This document shows, piece by piece, positions 15,666 through 22,522 of a DNA stretch of 22,522 nucleotides (position 1 is its first letter; each line of letters begins with the position of its first letter). The DNA is taken from NCBI GenBank assembly GCA_038230775.1, contig JBBRMQ010000043.1, positions 1 to 22,522 on the forward strand, in the 5' to 3' direction. The translations under genes were made by a program, and so were the position numbers. This DNA comes from JBBRMQ01 sp038230775 (lineage in GTDB: Bacteria; Acidobacteriota; Thermoanaerobaculia; Gp7-AA8). The notes beneath the pieces are model-generated. The model was not told the DNA's origin, ran no database searches, and saw nothing but the letters and a program-made list of their open reading frames with translations.

Positions 15666-15725
15666 GGAAGCTACTACGTAATGATGCGAGATCGGTTGCT
15701 TGTGAGTCGTGAGAGGATGCGCCGC

Positions 15726-17072
15726 ATGCCTTTTTCCTCATTCGGACTTCACCCTGATCTTCTGCGCGGAATCAAGGAGCTCGGTTTCGCGCGTCCCACA
15801 CCGATTCAAACTGATGCCATGCCGCCCGCGCTCGCGGGCAAGGATGTTCTCGCGGCGGCGGCCACGGGCAGCGGCAAGACCGCGGCCTTCGTCCTGCCGA
15901 TCCTGCAGCGCCTGATGACCAAGAAGCGCGGAACGACGCGCGCGCTCATCATCACTCCTACGCGCGAGCTCGCCGCGCAGATCGACGAACACCTGCGCGA
16001 GCTGGCAGTGCATACCCCGATCTCCGGCGCCGCGATCTACGGCGGCGTGGGGATGGGTCCTCAGGAACATGCGTTTCGTACCGGGGTCGACGTGCTGGTC
16101 GCGACGCCGGGGCGCCTGCTCGATCATTTCCAGTATCCGTACGCCAAACTCGACGGCCTCGAAGTGCTCGTGCTCGACGAAGCGGACCGCATGCTCGACA
16201 TGGGCTTTCTGCCCGACATCCGCCGCGTGCTGCGGCATCTTCCCGCCAGGCGGCAGACGCTGTTCTTCTCCGCGACGCTGCCGCCGCCGATCGTCGAGCT
16301 GTCGCGCGAGATGCTGAAGAACCCGGCGATGATCTCGATCGAGCGCAAGGCGCAGCCCGCGATTGGAATCGCGCAGTCGGTGTTTCCCGTGTCGCAGGAA
16401 CTGAAGATGGCGCTGCTGCAAACGCTGCTCGACCGCGGCGAGATTCAGAACGCGATCGTCTTCACCCGCACGAAGCACCGCGCCAATCGCGTCTACGAGC
16501 AACTCGAGCGGACCAAGGTCAAGGTTGCGCGCATCCACGGCAATCGCAGCCAGATGCAGCGCACCGAAGCGCTCGCCGGCTTCAAGTCGGGGAAGTACCG
16601 CATCCTGGTGGCGACGGACATCGCGGCGCGGGGCATCGACGTCGAGGCGCTGTCGCACGTCGTCAACTTCGACGTTCCGAACATCCCCGACGACTACATC
16701 CATCGCGTCGGCCGGACGGCTCGCGCCGAGATGACCGGCGACGCGATCACTTTCGTCGCGCAGGACGAGGAGAACGATCTTCGCGCCATCGAGCGCGCGA
16801 TCGCGAAGCGTCTTCCGCGCGTCACCGTTCCCGACTTCGATTACAAGCAGAAGCCGGCCCAACGGCTCGAGATCCCGATTCAGGAACGCATCGCCGCGAT
16901 CCGCGCGCGCAAGGCCGAGGATCGGGCGAGGTCCAAGGCGAAGGCGGAGAGGCGCGCCTCCGCGCAGGCCGCTCCCGCACCGAGAGCGCATCGGCCTTCG
17001 CCGCCGCCACGACCGCAGGCTCCGCGGCCGTCTTCAAGCAACGCGCGTCCGCGCGGCCGCCGGCGTCCGTAA
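15726..17072 (+). CDS. rhlE: DEAD-box ATP-dependent RNA helicase, RhlE type
   Basis: 448 aa from ATG 15726, which starts the family-typical MPFSSFGLHPDLLRGI and has GAGAGG 9 nt upstream; in-frame ATGs at 15681 and 15717 would add a non-conserved leader. All helicase motifs are present: Q motif with PTPIQ, Walker A AATGSGKT (45-52), PTRELA (78-83), TPGRLLD, DEAD (151-154), SAT (182-184), VFTRTKH, ATDIAARGID and HRVGRTARA. The tail after about 375 is rich in Lys, Arg, Ala and Pro, as in RhlE/RhlB-like proteins, and should bind RNA. It unwinds RNA duplexes in ribosome assembly, decay or cold adaptation; the precise job is not shown here. Confidence 0.93.
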   Translation: MPFSSFGLHPDLLRGIKELGFARPTPIQTDAMPPALAGKDVLAAAATGSGKTAAFVLPILQRLMTKKRGTTRALIITPTRELAAQIDEHLRELAVHTPISGAAIYGGVGMGPQEHAFRTGVDVLVATPGRLLDHFQYPYAKLDGLEVLVLDEADRMLDMGFLPDIRRVLRHLPARRQTLFFSATLPPPIVELSREMLKNPAMISIERKAQPAIGIAQSVFPVSQELKMALLQTLLDRGEIQNAIVFTRTKHRANRVYEQLERTKVKVARIHGNRSQMQRTEALAGFKSGKYRILVATDIAARGIDVEALSHVVNFDVPNIPDDYIHRVGRTARAEMTGDAITFVAQDEENDLRAIERAIAKRLPRVTVPDFDYKQKPAQRLEIPIQERIAAIRARKAEDRARSKAKAERRASAQAAPAPRAHRPSPPPRPQAPRPSSSNARPRGRRRP

Positions 17073-17089
17073 ATGGGCGAGTGGCGAGT

Positions 17090-17992
17090 TCATCGCCCCG
17101 CCCTCCCACACCGGTTCCTCCCCTTCGCTTCGCGCAGCGGCGGACTGACAGGTGGGCCCCCCTCCCACGGGACGTTGCCGGGCGGAAACCCGAAGCTCAT
17201 GCGAATCGCCGAGTACTCGGCGCCGACGCCGCCGTCCGCTGTGCGGATCGTCAGCGGCGGTTCGGCATACGCGACGAAGGTGGCCGGGATGTCTTCGGCG
17301 CGCATGGCGGCGAAGAGCGTGATCACTCCCGGCTCCCCTTCCTTAAAGATGATGTCCTGACGGCGCATGAGCGCGAGATCGGCGTCGCGCAGGGCGTCGA
17401 TGGCGCGCTCCGTCTGGATCGTGGGAAAGACGAACGCGAAGAGGCCGCCCGGCGCGAGGATGCGCGCCGCGGTGCGTGCGTAATCGGCGACGGAACCGCG
17501 AGTCTCGATTCGCGCAGGCACCGCCTGCTCGTGCGCGGCCTCCGCCGCGGTTCCGGCCGGCCAATACGGAGGCGAGCCCGTCACGAGATCGAAAGGCGGC
17601 TCGGAAGCCAGCAGCGTTTCATCGCGAAGATCACCGTGCAGCAACGTGAAGCGGTCCGCGACGCCGTTGTAACGCACGCTCTTTTGCGCGAGGCGGATCG
17701 AGATCTCCTGCGCTTCCACGGTGCAGAAGTGTGCGCCGGGGAGACGCCATGCGGCGATCAAGGCGACCGAACCGATTCCGGATCCGAGGTCCGCGGCGCG
17801 CGCGATGCGGGGCGCGTGTGTTGTTCCGTACCACGCCGTCAACACGTCATCGGTCGAGTAGCGATGACCGCGTGCATATTGAAAGATGCGCCACCATCCG
17901 CAGAGGTAGTCGAGGGTTTCGCCCTCTTCGACTTCGACACCGCCGGGCGGAATGGGCCCGGGCCGCCGCCAGCCGCGGTAGGTTTCGTCCAT
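17090..17992 (-). CDS. TrmN6-like tRNA1(Val) adenine-N6 methyltransferase family protein
   Basis: 300 aa from ATG 17992 (MDETYRGW); the upstream extension runs into a repeat element and is not protein-like. The substrate-side motif YSTDDVLTAWYG, the SAM-binding ADLGSGIGSVALIAAW (67-82), the acidic TVEAQEIS and the catalytic GSPPYWPAG (139-147) identify a class I N6-adenine methyltransferase of the TrmN6/YfiC group. The usual N-P-P-Y is S-P-P-Y here, a substitution that still allows adenine amine binding in related enzymes. The likely target is an adenine in tRNA, though the true substrate is unproven. The last ~35 residues (after IRMSF) are Pro/Gly/Arg-rich and may be read-through into non-coding sequence. 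It is convergent with the helicase gene (17-bp gap). Confidence 0.83.
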   Translation of the reverse strand: MDETYRGWRRPGPIPPGGVEVEEGETLDYLCGWWRIFQYARGHRYSTDDVLTAWYGTTHAPRIARAADLGSGIGSVALIAAWRLPGAHFCTVEAQEISIRLAQKSVRYNGVADRFTLLHGDLRDETLLASEPPFDLVTGSPPYWPAGTAAEAAHEQAVPARIETRGSVADYARTAARILAPGGLFAFVFPTIQTERAIDALRDADLALMRRQDIIFKEGEPGVITLFAAMRAEDIPATFVAYAEPPLTIRTADGGVGAEYSAIRMSFGFPPGNVPWEGGPPVSPPLREAKGRNRCGRAGR

Positions 17993-18010
17993 CGCGTTTG
18001 TTTTCAGTTT

Positions 18011-18091
18011 ATCCCGAGCGCAGCGAGGGATCTTCGGTGCATCAGACATGCTCAGGCGGATGCACCGAAGATGCCGCGCTGCGCTCGGCAT
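18011..18091. repeat. REP-like long imperfect inverted repeat
   Basis: Arms 18011-18043 and 18059-18091 (33 bp each, 15-nt loop) are complementary except for about four positions. Each arm begins with a form of ATCCCGAGCGCAGCG and ends at the loop with CTTCGGTGCATC. The core CGAGCNNAGCGAGG is shared with the element at 20282-20363. It separates the divergent TrmN6-like and PAP2-like genes. It could form a stable hairpin in either transcript; a role as attenuator is inference. Confidence 0.75.
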
Positions 18092-18163
18092 GAACTGGAG
18101 GAAGCGGGGAGAGGGTGGCCGAAGGCCGGGTGAGGGGCTGCTCCGTGAGACCATGAACTACGG

Positions 18164-18781
18164 ATGCAACTGAGACATCGCCTCGGGGTCGCGGCCATCC
18201 TCCTCGTCCTCTACCTCATCGCCGTGGCCCTCGGCGCCATCGTGCTTCCCGGTTATCAGAACGCGACTGGAATCCGCGACATCGGTCATTTCTTTGTGCC
18301 GTCGCTGGTCGAGACCTTCGGCCAGAAGCGCGCGGAGTACATCCTCTGGCTCGGTACTCTGCCGCTCGAGCTCTTCTTCCTGGCGATCGCGCTTAGCGTA
18401 ATCTTCACCGGAAAGGGCGTGCGTCTGGCGCTCTGCCTGTACTTCATGTACGCGCTGCACTGGCTGTTCTTCCATGCCTCGACATTGCCGGCGCCGGATT
18501 ACATCGTCTGGCACTTCCCCGAAGGAGTCTTCACCCTCGGCAAGCCGAACGCGAGCGACTTCTGGTTCAGCGGCCATGTGGCGAACGCGTTCATCATCGC
18601 GCTGGGGGCGCGTGGTCAGGCGCTCGCGCTGCGCGTCGTCGTCTGGGCGCTGGTGGCCTTCGAGATTCTGTTGGTATTGTCAGCTCGCACGCACTACGCC
18701 ATCGACGTTCTGGGCGGACTGTTCGTCGCGTATTGCGTGCATCGAGTCTCACTGGACATCGAGATGAGGAGGCGCCGATGA
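18164..18781 (+). CDS. PAP2/sphingomyelin-synthase-like membrane phosphatase or phosphotransferase
   Basis: 205 aa with about five to six membrane helices. The catalytic signature is split as in the PAP2 superfamily, sphingomyelin-synthase branch: SDFWFSGH (131-138, His138) and ARTHYAIDVLGG (174-184, His177 and Asp181). These enzymes transfer or remove a phospho-head group of a lipid through a phosphohistidine intermediate at the outer face of the inner membrane. The lipid substrate is unknown. The gene's TGA overlaps the ATG of the FAD oxidoreductase (18778-18781), so the two are translationally coupled. Confidence 0.82.
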   Translation: MQLRHRLGVAAILLVLYLIAVALGAIVLPGYQNATGIRDIGHFFVPSLVETFGQKRAEYILWLGTLPLELFFLAIALSVIFTGKGVRLALCLYFMYALHWLFFHASTLPAPDYIVWHFPEGVFTLGKPNASDFWFSGHVANAFIIALGARGQALALRVVVWALVAFEILLVLSARTHYAIDVLGGLFVAYCVHRVSLDIEMRRRR

Positions 18782-20229
18782 GAAAAACGATCTGGATCGC
18801 ACTACTGCTTCTGTCGGTGCGCGCGTTCGCCGGAGTGACGGTGAACGACGTGCATTCGAAACTGAACGAGACGGTCGTCGATCGCGTTGTTCGTCCGACC
18901 ACGGTGATCGAAGTGCAGTCGATCATCCGCCGGGCGAAGGCGGAGAAGAAAGCGATCAGCATCGCGGGCGGGCGTCACGCGATGGGCGCCCAGCAGTTCG
19001 GAACGGGAACGATCCTCATCGACACCAGCCGGATGAATCGCGTGCTCGACTTCAACACCGCCGCCGGCATCCTCAATGTGCAGGCGGGCATCCGGTGGCC
19101 GGAGCTGCTCGACTATCTCGATCGCTCGCAGAAAGACAGGATCGACCAATGGGGAATCCGCCAGAAGCAGACCGGCGCTGACCGGCTGAGCATCGGCGGC
19201 GCACTCTCCGCAAATGCGCACGGACGCGGCCTCCGCTTCAAGCCGATGATCGCGGATGTGCAGTCGTTCCGCATGGTCGACGCTTCCGGAAAACTTCTCA
19301 CCTGCAGTCGCACGCAGAACCCGGAGCTGTTCCGCCTCGCGATCGGCGGCTACGGTTTGTTCGGCGTCATCACGGACGTGAAGCTGCGGCTCATGCCGCG
19401 TCAGAAGGTGCAGCGCGTGGTGAAGATCATCGATCTCAAGGATCTCGCGCTGTCGATCGAGCAGCGGATCAAGGATGGATACCTCTACGGCGACTTCCAG
19501 TTCGACATCAATCCGAAGTCGGAGACCTATCTCACGCGCGGCGTTTTCTCCTGCTACCGGCCCGTCGCGGCGAGCACGCCGATCCTGGCCACGCAGAAGC
19601 AGCTCAGCATGGAGAACTGGAGCGATCTCTTTTTCCTGGCGCACATCGACAAGGCGAAAGCGTTCGAGGTGTATTCGTCGTACTACCTGAGCACCGATGG
19701 TCAGGTGTACTGGTCCGATACCCATCAGCTTGCGGAGTATCTGGACAACTACCACGAGGCCCTCAACAAGCGCCTCGGTCCCGCCGGCAGCGGCTCCGAG
19801 ATGATCACCGAGGTGTATGTGCCGCGCGAGTCGCTGTTGACGTTCATGGAGAGTCTGCGCGGTGACCTGCGAACCGGCGACGCGGACGTCATCTACGGCA
19901 CGATCCGTTTCATCGAGAAGGACGACGAGAGTTTTCTCCCGTGGGCGAAGCAGCGCTACGCGTGCATCATCTTCAACCTGCACACGGCGCACACACCGGA
20001 AGCGATCGAGAAGACTGCGGAGAACTTCCGGCACATCATCGCCCGAGCGCTGGTGCTCAACGGATCGTATTACCTGACGTATCACCACTGGGCCACGCGC
20101 GAGCAGACTGAGGCGGCCTATCCGCAGTTCGCGGATTTTCTGAAAATGAAGCGCCGGTACGATCCCGACGAACGTTTTCAAAGCGACTGGTATCGCTACT
20201 ATCGAAAGATGTTCGCCGATGCGAGATAG
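18778..20229 (+). CDS. Exported FAD-binding (PCMH/VAO-type) oxidoreductase
   Basis: 483 aa from ATG 18778, which overlaps the preceding stop as ATGA. MRKTIWIALLLLSVRAFAG is a signal peptide with an A-F-A cleavage site. Residues about 35-205 are a PCMH-type FAD domain: RPTTVIEVQSIIRRA, SIAGGRHAMGAQQFG (His67 is a candidate for covalent 8-alpha-histidyl FAD), VQAGIRWPELLDYL, LSIGGALSANAHGRG and GGYGLFGVITDVKLRL. The C-terminal half is a substrate domain that resembles aldonolactone-oxidase-like proteins and ends RYDPDERFQSDWYRYYR. It should oxidise an alcohol or lactone in the periplasm; the substrate is unknown. Pairing with a lipid-head-group enzyme hints at an envelope lipid or sugar pathway (inference). 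Confidence 0.88.
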   Translation: MRKTIWIALLLLSVRAFAGVTVNDVHSKLNETVVDRVVRPTTVIEVQSIIRRAKAEKKAISIAGGRHAMGAQQFGTGTILIDTSRMNRVLDFNTAAGILNVQAGIRWPELLDYLDRSQKDRIDQWGIRQKQTGADRLSIGGALSANAHGRGLRFKPMIADVQSFRMVDASGKLLTCSRTQNPELFRLAIGGYGLFGVITDVKLRLMPRQKVQRVVKIIDLKDLALSIEQRIKDGYLYGDFQFDINPKSETYLTRGVFSCYRPVAASTPILATQKQLSMENWSDLFFLAHIDKAKAFEVYSSYYLSTDGQVYWSDTHQLAEYLDNYHEALNKRLGPAGSGSEMITEVYVPRESLLTFMESLRGDLRTGDADVIYGTIRFIEKDDESFLPWAKQRYACIIFNLHTAHTPEAIEKTAENFRHIIARALVLNGSYYLTYHHWATREQTEAAYPQFADFLKMKRRYDPDERFQSDWYRYYRKMFADAR

Positions 20230-20281
20230 AAACATTCCTCATCGAAGCGCGTCCTGGCGTCGTGCGGAGCGTTGCGCGCCT

Positions 20282-20363
20282 GTGTCATCCCGAGCTTAGC
20301 GAGGGATCCCCCGTCGATCTTGCGCGGGGGATTCCTCGCCGTCTTCGCGGCTCGGAATGACAC
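20282..20363. repeat. REP-like inverted repeat (second member of the family)
   Basis: Left arm 20282-20312 (GTGTCATCCCGAGC, then GCGAGGGATCCCCC) pairs with 20326-20363 (GGGGGATTCCTCGC, then GCTCGGAATGACAC), with a bulge of about 10 nt in the right arm. The CCCGAGC...GCGAGGGATC core matches the arm of the element at 18011-18091. It fills much of the 157-bp gap before the next gene and overlaps an upstream in-frame ATG at 20357. Confidence 0.75.
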
Positions 20364-20386
20364 GTGGGTCGCACTACACTAGCTTT

Positions 20387-21082
20387 GTGATCGATCAAAG
20401 ACTCTCGCGATTTCTCTGCCTCGTGTTGCTTCTAATCGCTGCCATGAATGTTCGCGCTCAAGCGGGTGGGCGAGGCTCCGCGCAACCGCGCCGCTCAGGA
20501 CCGGGGACCGGGAATCCTGCCGAACATCTCGCGCCGTGGAAGTATCTCGACAGCGGTATCGCATTGCCGAAGAATCCGATCACGCTCGTCTGGTTCCCTC
20601 TTTCGTCCGACGATGCGGATCGCTCGCGCCTCATGATTTCACGCGTGCTGCTCGAGAGTGCGCAGCGCTGTGTGGCGCTCGCCATCGTGCTGCCTAACAA
20701 TCAGCAGATGATTGAGCAGCTGCATGCGGAGAAGCCGCCGGGCGCGATGATCGTCGACGCCAGAGGCCAGCTCGTGCGCAGGCTGGAAGCCGCGCAATTC
20801 AGGCCGGAGGCGGTGGAGAAGATGGTGACGGCCGAACTTGCGGCGCGCGATGACCGGATGAGTCAGCAGATGGCGGACGCAATCCGCAACGTGGGGAGCG
20901 GGAACCGCGAAGCCGCCATCGCTTTCTATCAGAGGATCTGGGATGACCGTTGTCTCTTCCCGCTCGCCGGCAGTGAGGCGCAGCGAGCACTGGCAAAGCT
21001 CGGCGTCATCGTGAAGGAGCCGCCTGCGGTCGCCGTTCCTGATCCTTATCTTCAACCGCCGGCGACCAAGACGGGACATTGA
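20387..21082 (+). CDS. Secreted protein of unknown function, possibly thioredoxin-fold
   Basis: 231 aa from GTG 20387, chosen because it places a normal signal peptide at the N-terminus (RLSRFLCLVLLLIAAM, then VRAQA). ATG 20357 is in frame but lies within the inverted repeat. The mature protein starts with a Gly/Pro/Arg-rich stretch. NPITLVWFPLSSDDADRSRL, VALAIVLPNNQQMI and PPGAMIVDARGQLVRRL then alternate strand and helix as in a thioredoxin-like domain, but no CXXC is present, so redox activity is unlikely. The C-terminal part resembles a short helical repeat. I cannot name the family. Its stop overlaps the TTG start of the next gene, suggesting joint translation and a shared role. Confidence 0.7.
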   Translation: MIDQRLSRFLCLVLLLIAAMNVRAQAGGRGSAQPRRSGPGTGNPAEHLAPWKYLDSGIALPKNPITLVWFPLSSDDADRSRLMISRVLLESAQRCVALAIVLPNNQQMIEQLHAEKPPGAMIVDARGQLVRRLEAAQFRPEAVEKMVTAELAARDDRMSQQMADAIRNVGSGNREAAIAFYQRIWDDRCLFPLAGSEAQRALAKLGVIVKEPPAVAVPDPYLQPPATKTGH

Positions 21083-21744
21083 ACCCGTTCGTTCCGATCG
21101 ACGCGTCATGGTTCGCCATGGGATCGGAGGACGGACAGGACGACGAGCGTCCGATTCATCGCGTCCGGGTCAGCTCGTTCGAGATGGGCGCGTATGCCGT
21201 GACCAACGACGAGTACGTGCGATTTGCGCGGCCGCCGCTCGCGGATGACGCGCGGTTCAACGATCCGCGTCAGCCGGTCGTCTCGGTTTCGTGGGACGAC
21301 GCGATGCGTTACTGCGAATGGCTCGGCCACGCCTTTCGACTGCCGACCGAAGCCGAGTGGGAATTTGCGGCGCGGGGCGGTTTGCAGGGGAAGCGATATC
21401 CGTGGGGCGATGTCACGCCGGCCGATCGCCCGTTGGACGGGCCCGATTGCGTTGGGACGCGCGCACCGAACGGATTCGGTCTGTTCGACATGGGCGAGAA
21501 CGTCCACGAGTGGTGCAGCGACTGGTACGGCGCCGGCTTTTACGCACAGTCTCCCGATCGCGATCCGCTCGGCCCGGTCACCGGCTCACGCCGGGTGTCA
21601 CGCGGAGGATCGTGGCGGCATCAGATCAAGGTGACGCGCTGCGCTGCCCGTTCCAGCCTGCCGCCTGAGCGTCGATACGCCGACTACGGATTTCGCGTCG
21701 TGCGTGCAGTTCAGCACAGTCCCGCACCATGGAAGCAGCGATGA
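21079..21744 (+). CDS. Formylglycine-generating-enzyme (SUMF1)-like domain protein
   Basis: 221 aa. The start is TTG 21079, overlapping the previous TGA; the next ATG (21118) is inside the conserved FAMGS segment. Family landmarks run in order: FVPIDASWFAMGSEDG, RPIHRVRVSSFEMGAYAVTNDEYVRF, PVVSVSWDDAMRYCEWL, RLPTEAEWEFAARGG, YPWGD, NGFGLFDMGENVHEWCSDWY, VSRGGSW and YADYGFRVVR. True aerobic FGEs bind copper with two cysteines after RGGS; here RGGSWRHQIKVTRC keeps only one. The protein is therefore probably not a sulfatase activator but one of the many FGE-fold relatives (inference). It has no signal peptide of its own. Confidence 0.87.
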   Translation: MNPFVPIDASWFAMGSEDGQDDERPIHRVRVSSFEMGAYAVTNDEYVRFARPPLADDARFNDPRQPVVSVSWDDAMRYCEWLGHAFRLPTEAEWEFAARGGLQGKRYPWGDVTPADRPLDGPDCVGTRAPNGFGLFDMGENVHEWCSDWYGAGFYAQSPDRDPLGPVTGSRRVSRGGSWRHQIKVTRCAARSSLPPERRYADYGFRVVRAVQHSPAPWKQR

Positions 21745-21751
21745 TTCGCGC

Positions 21752-21967
21752 ATGAGCAAAGAGAACAGACAGAACACCGTGAATCAGAACGGCAAGCGGG
21801 AGCACGAGCATCCGCACGGCCAGTCTCTGCCGCACCAGCCGCAAACGGGCGCGAAGCCGGACCGGAATCAGAAGAGACAGGGAAGGGCCGGCCAGGCAAA
21901 CTTCATCCCGGGCGAGGCTCCCGTCGGACAGCCGGGAAAAACGAAAAAGTTCAAGTCATCGAAGTAA
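21752..21967 (+). CDS. Small hydrophilic, probably disordered protein
   Basis: 71 aa (MSKENRQNTVNQNGKREHEH...). Rich in Asn, Gln, Lys, His, Gly and Pro with almost no hydrophobic core, ending in KTKKFKSSK. No domain recognised. It starts 8 bp after the FGE-like gene on the same strand; an in-frame ATG at 21704 would overlap that gene. Codon positions look coding-like, but a composition this biased makes the call moderate. It might be a nucleic-acid-binding or stress-related small protein (guess). Confidence 0.5.
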   Translation: MSKENRQNTVNQNGKREHEHPHGQSLPHQPQTGAKPDRNQKRQGRAGQANFIPGEAPVGQPGKTKKFKSSK

Positions 21968-22046
21968 GCGGGTCTTTCCATTTTGCGCTTCTTGAAAATG
22001 ACTCGTTGACTCATTGGCAGACTTCTGCTCAGATCGTCCGAGTCCA

Positions 22047-22522
22047 GTGAGAGTCTCATTCCTCAAGGCCCCCATCGGCGGAATCATCGGTTTGGAGATG
22101 ATTACCTTCGTCGAACCGCTCGGGATGGAGTGTGTCGCCGGAGGTCTCCAGCTCGAGGGCCACCGCTGTCAGATCGTCGATCTCCGGATCGATGGGGTGA
22201 AGAAAGGCTTCGCCAAACTGCGAGCCTTCCAGCCCGACATCGTCGGCTTGCAATGCAACTTCACGACCGAGCGGTACCGGATGCTCCGACTGGTCCGTCT
22301 GGTGAAAGAAGAGTTTCCGGACGCGCTGGTCGTCGTCGGCGGTCACGACGCTTCGCGCGATCCGAAATGGTTCCTCACGCCTGGTGTCGACGTCATCGTC
22401 GTGGGCGACGGCGAGGAAGTGATGCCGGCGCTCGTTCGCGGGCACGAGAAATCTTCGGATCTCCGCCGCGTGCCCGGACTGGTCATCAACGCGAAATCAG
22501 GACCGATCCACACCGGTGCAGC
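22047..22522 (+). CDS. B12-binding radical SAM protein, N-terminal part (cut by window edge)
   Basis: 158 complete codons from GTG 22047, open to the edge. The visible part is a cobalamin-binding Rossmann domain as in the BchE/HpnJ-like class B radical SAM enzymes: EPLGMECVAGGLQLEGH, VDLRID, FQPDIVGLQCNFTTERYRML, FPDALVVVGGHDASRDP, GVDVIVVGDGEEVMPAL and VPGLVIN. The D-x-H-x-x-G motif of base-off B12 proteins is not present, as is usual for BchE-type members. The radical SAM CxxxCxxC should follow beyond the window. Members of this class methylate or rearrange unactivated carbons in lipids, pigments or natural products; the substrate is not known here. Confidence 0.85.
   Translation, partial: MRVSFLKAPIGGIIGLEMITFVEPLGMECVAGGLQLEGHRCQIVDLRIDGVKKGFAKLRAFQPDIVGLQCNFTTERYRMLRLVRLVKEEFPDALVVVGGHDASRDPKWFLTPGVDVIVVGDGEEVMPALVRGHEKSSDLRRVPGLVINAKSGPIHTGA

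Noticed and set aside
15738..16991. Long minus-strand frame of 417 codons
   Set aside because: It lies wholly antisense to the RhlE helicase, whose motifs are all intact. The translation is Arg/Asp/Leu-rich low-complexity typical of high-GC shadow frames.
18802..20235. Long minus-strand frame of 477 codons
   Set aside because: Antisense to the FAD oxidoreductase with intact domain motifs; His/Arg/Leu-rich, with no recognisable domain.
21079..21744. Sulfatase-activating formylglycine-generating enzyme
   Set aside because: One of the two copper-binding cysteines is missing and no sulfatase gene is nearby.

Overview
The window is about 22.5 kb of high-GC, gene-dense bacterial DNA. A Ser/Thr kinase fused to a long multi-pass membrane tail, a winged-helix/FHA fusion regulator, a TonB receptor and a MacB/FtsX-type transporter together suggest a Gram-negative soil or environmental bacterium. 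Acidobacteriota is my best guess, inferred from gene style only. No rRNA, tRNA, CRISPR array, transposase or phage gene was seen.

Layout. (1) 1-3721: the 5' part of a TonB-dependent receptor (minus) diverges from a membrane-anchored Ser/Thr protein kinase (plus). (2) 3726-11787 (minus): nine genes packed stop-on-start. In transcription order they are a KAS III-like condensing enzyme, a thioester-reductase-like SDR, a DUF3419 (BtaA-like) SAM-dependent aminocarboxypropyl transferase, a carrier protein, an AurF-like diiron oxygenase, a class II aminoacyl-tRNA-synthetase-like aminoacyl-[carrier protein] ligase, an FtsX/MacB-type permease, its ABC ATPase, and a tandem GNAT acyltransferase. A wHTH-FHA regulator (11848-12483) sits 60 nt upstream on the same strand. 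(3) 12484-13040: a truncated DUF1272 gene abutting a duplicated hairpin-rich repeat. (4) 13041-18154: a secreted HEXXH protein, an AraC regulator, an RhlE-type DEAD-box helicase and a TrmN6-like methyltransferase. (5) 18164-22522: a PAP2/sphingomyelin-synthase-like membrane protein coupled to an exported FAD oxidoreductase; a secreted unknown protein coupled to a formylglycine-generating-enzyme-like protein; a small hydrophilic protein; and the start of a B12-binding radical SAM protein. REP-like inverted repeats lie at 18011-18091 and 20282-20363.

The striking element is region 2. It looks like a compact biosynthetic operon without any PKS or NRPS megaenzyme. An amino acid would be activated by the synthetase homologue and loaded on the stand-alone carrier protein. 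The tethered residue could then be N- (or C-) oxygenated by the diiron enzyme, acylated or condensed by the KAS III-like protein, reductively released by the SDR, decorated with a 3-amino-3-carboxypropyl group from SAM and/or N-acylated, and exported by the ABC pair. The individual family calls are well supported by motifs. The order of steps and the product are inference. A phosphothreonine-binding (FHA) DNA-binding regulator at the head of the operon and a Ser/Thr kinase gene at its tail suggest, but do not prove, phosphorylation-dependent control.
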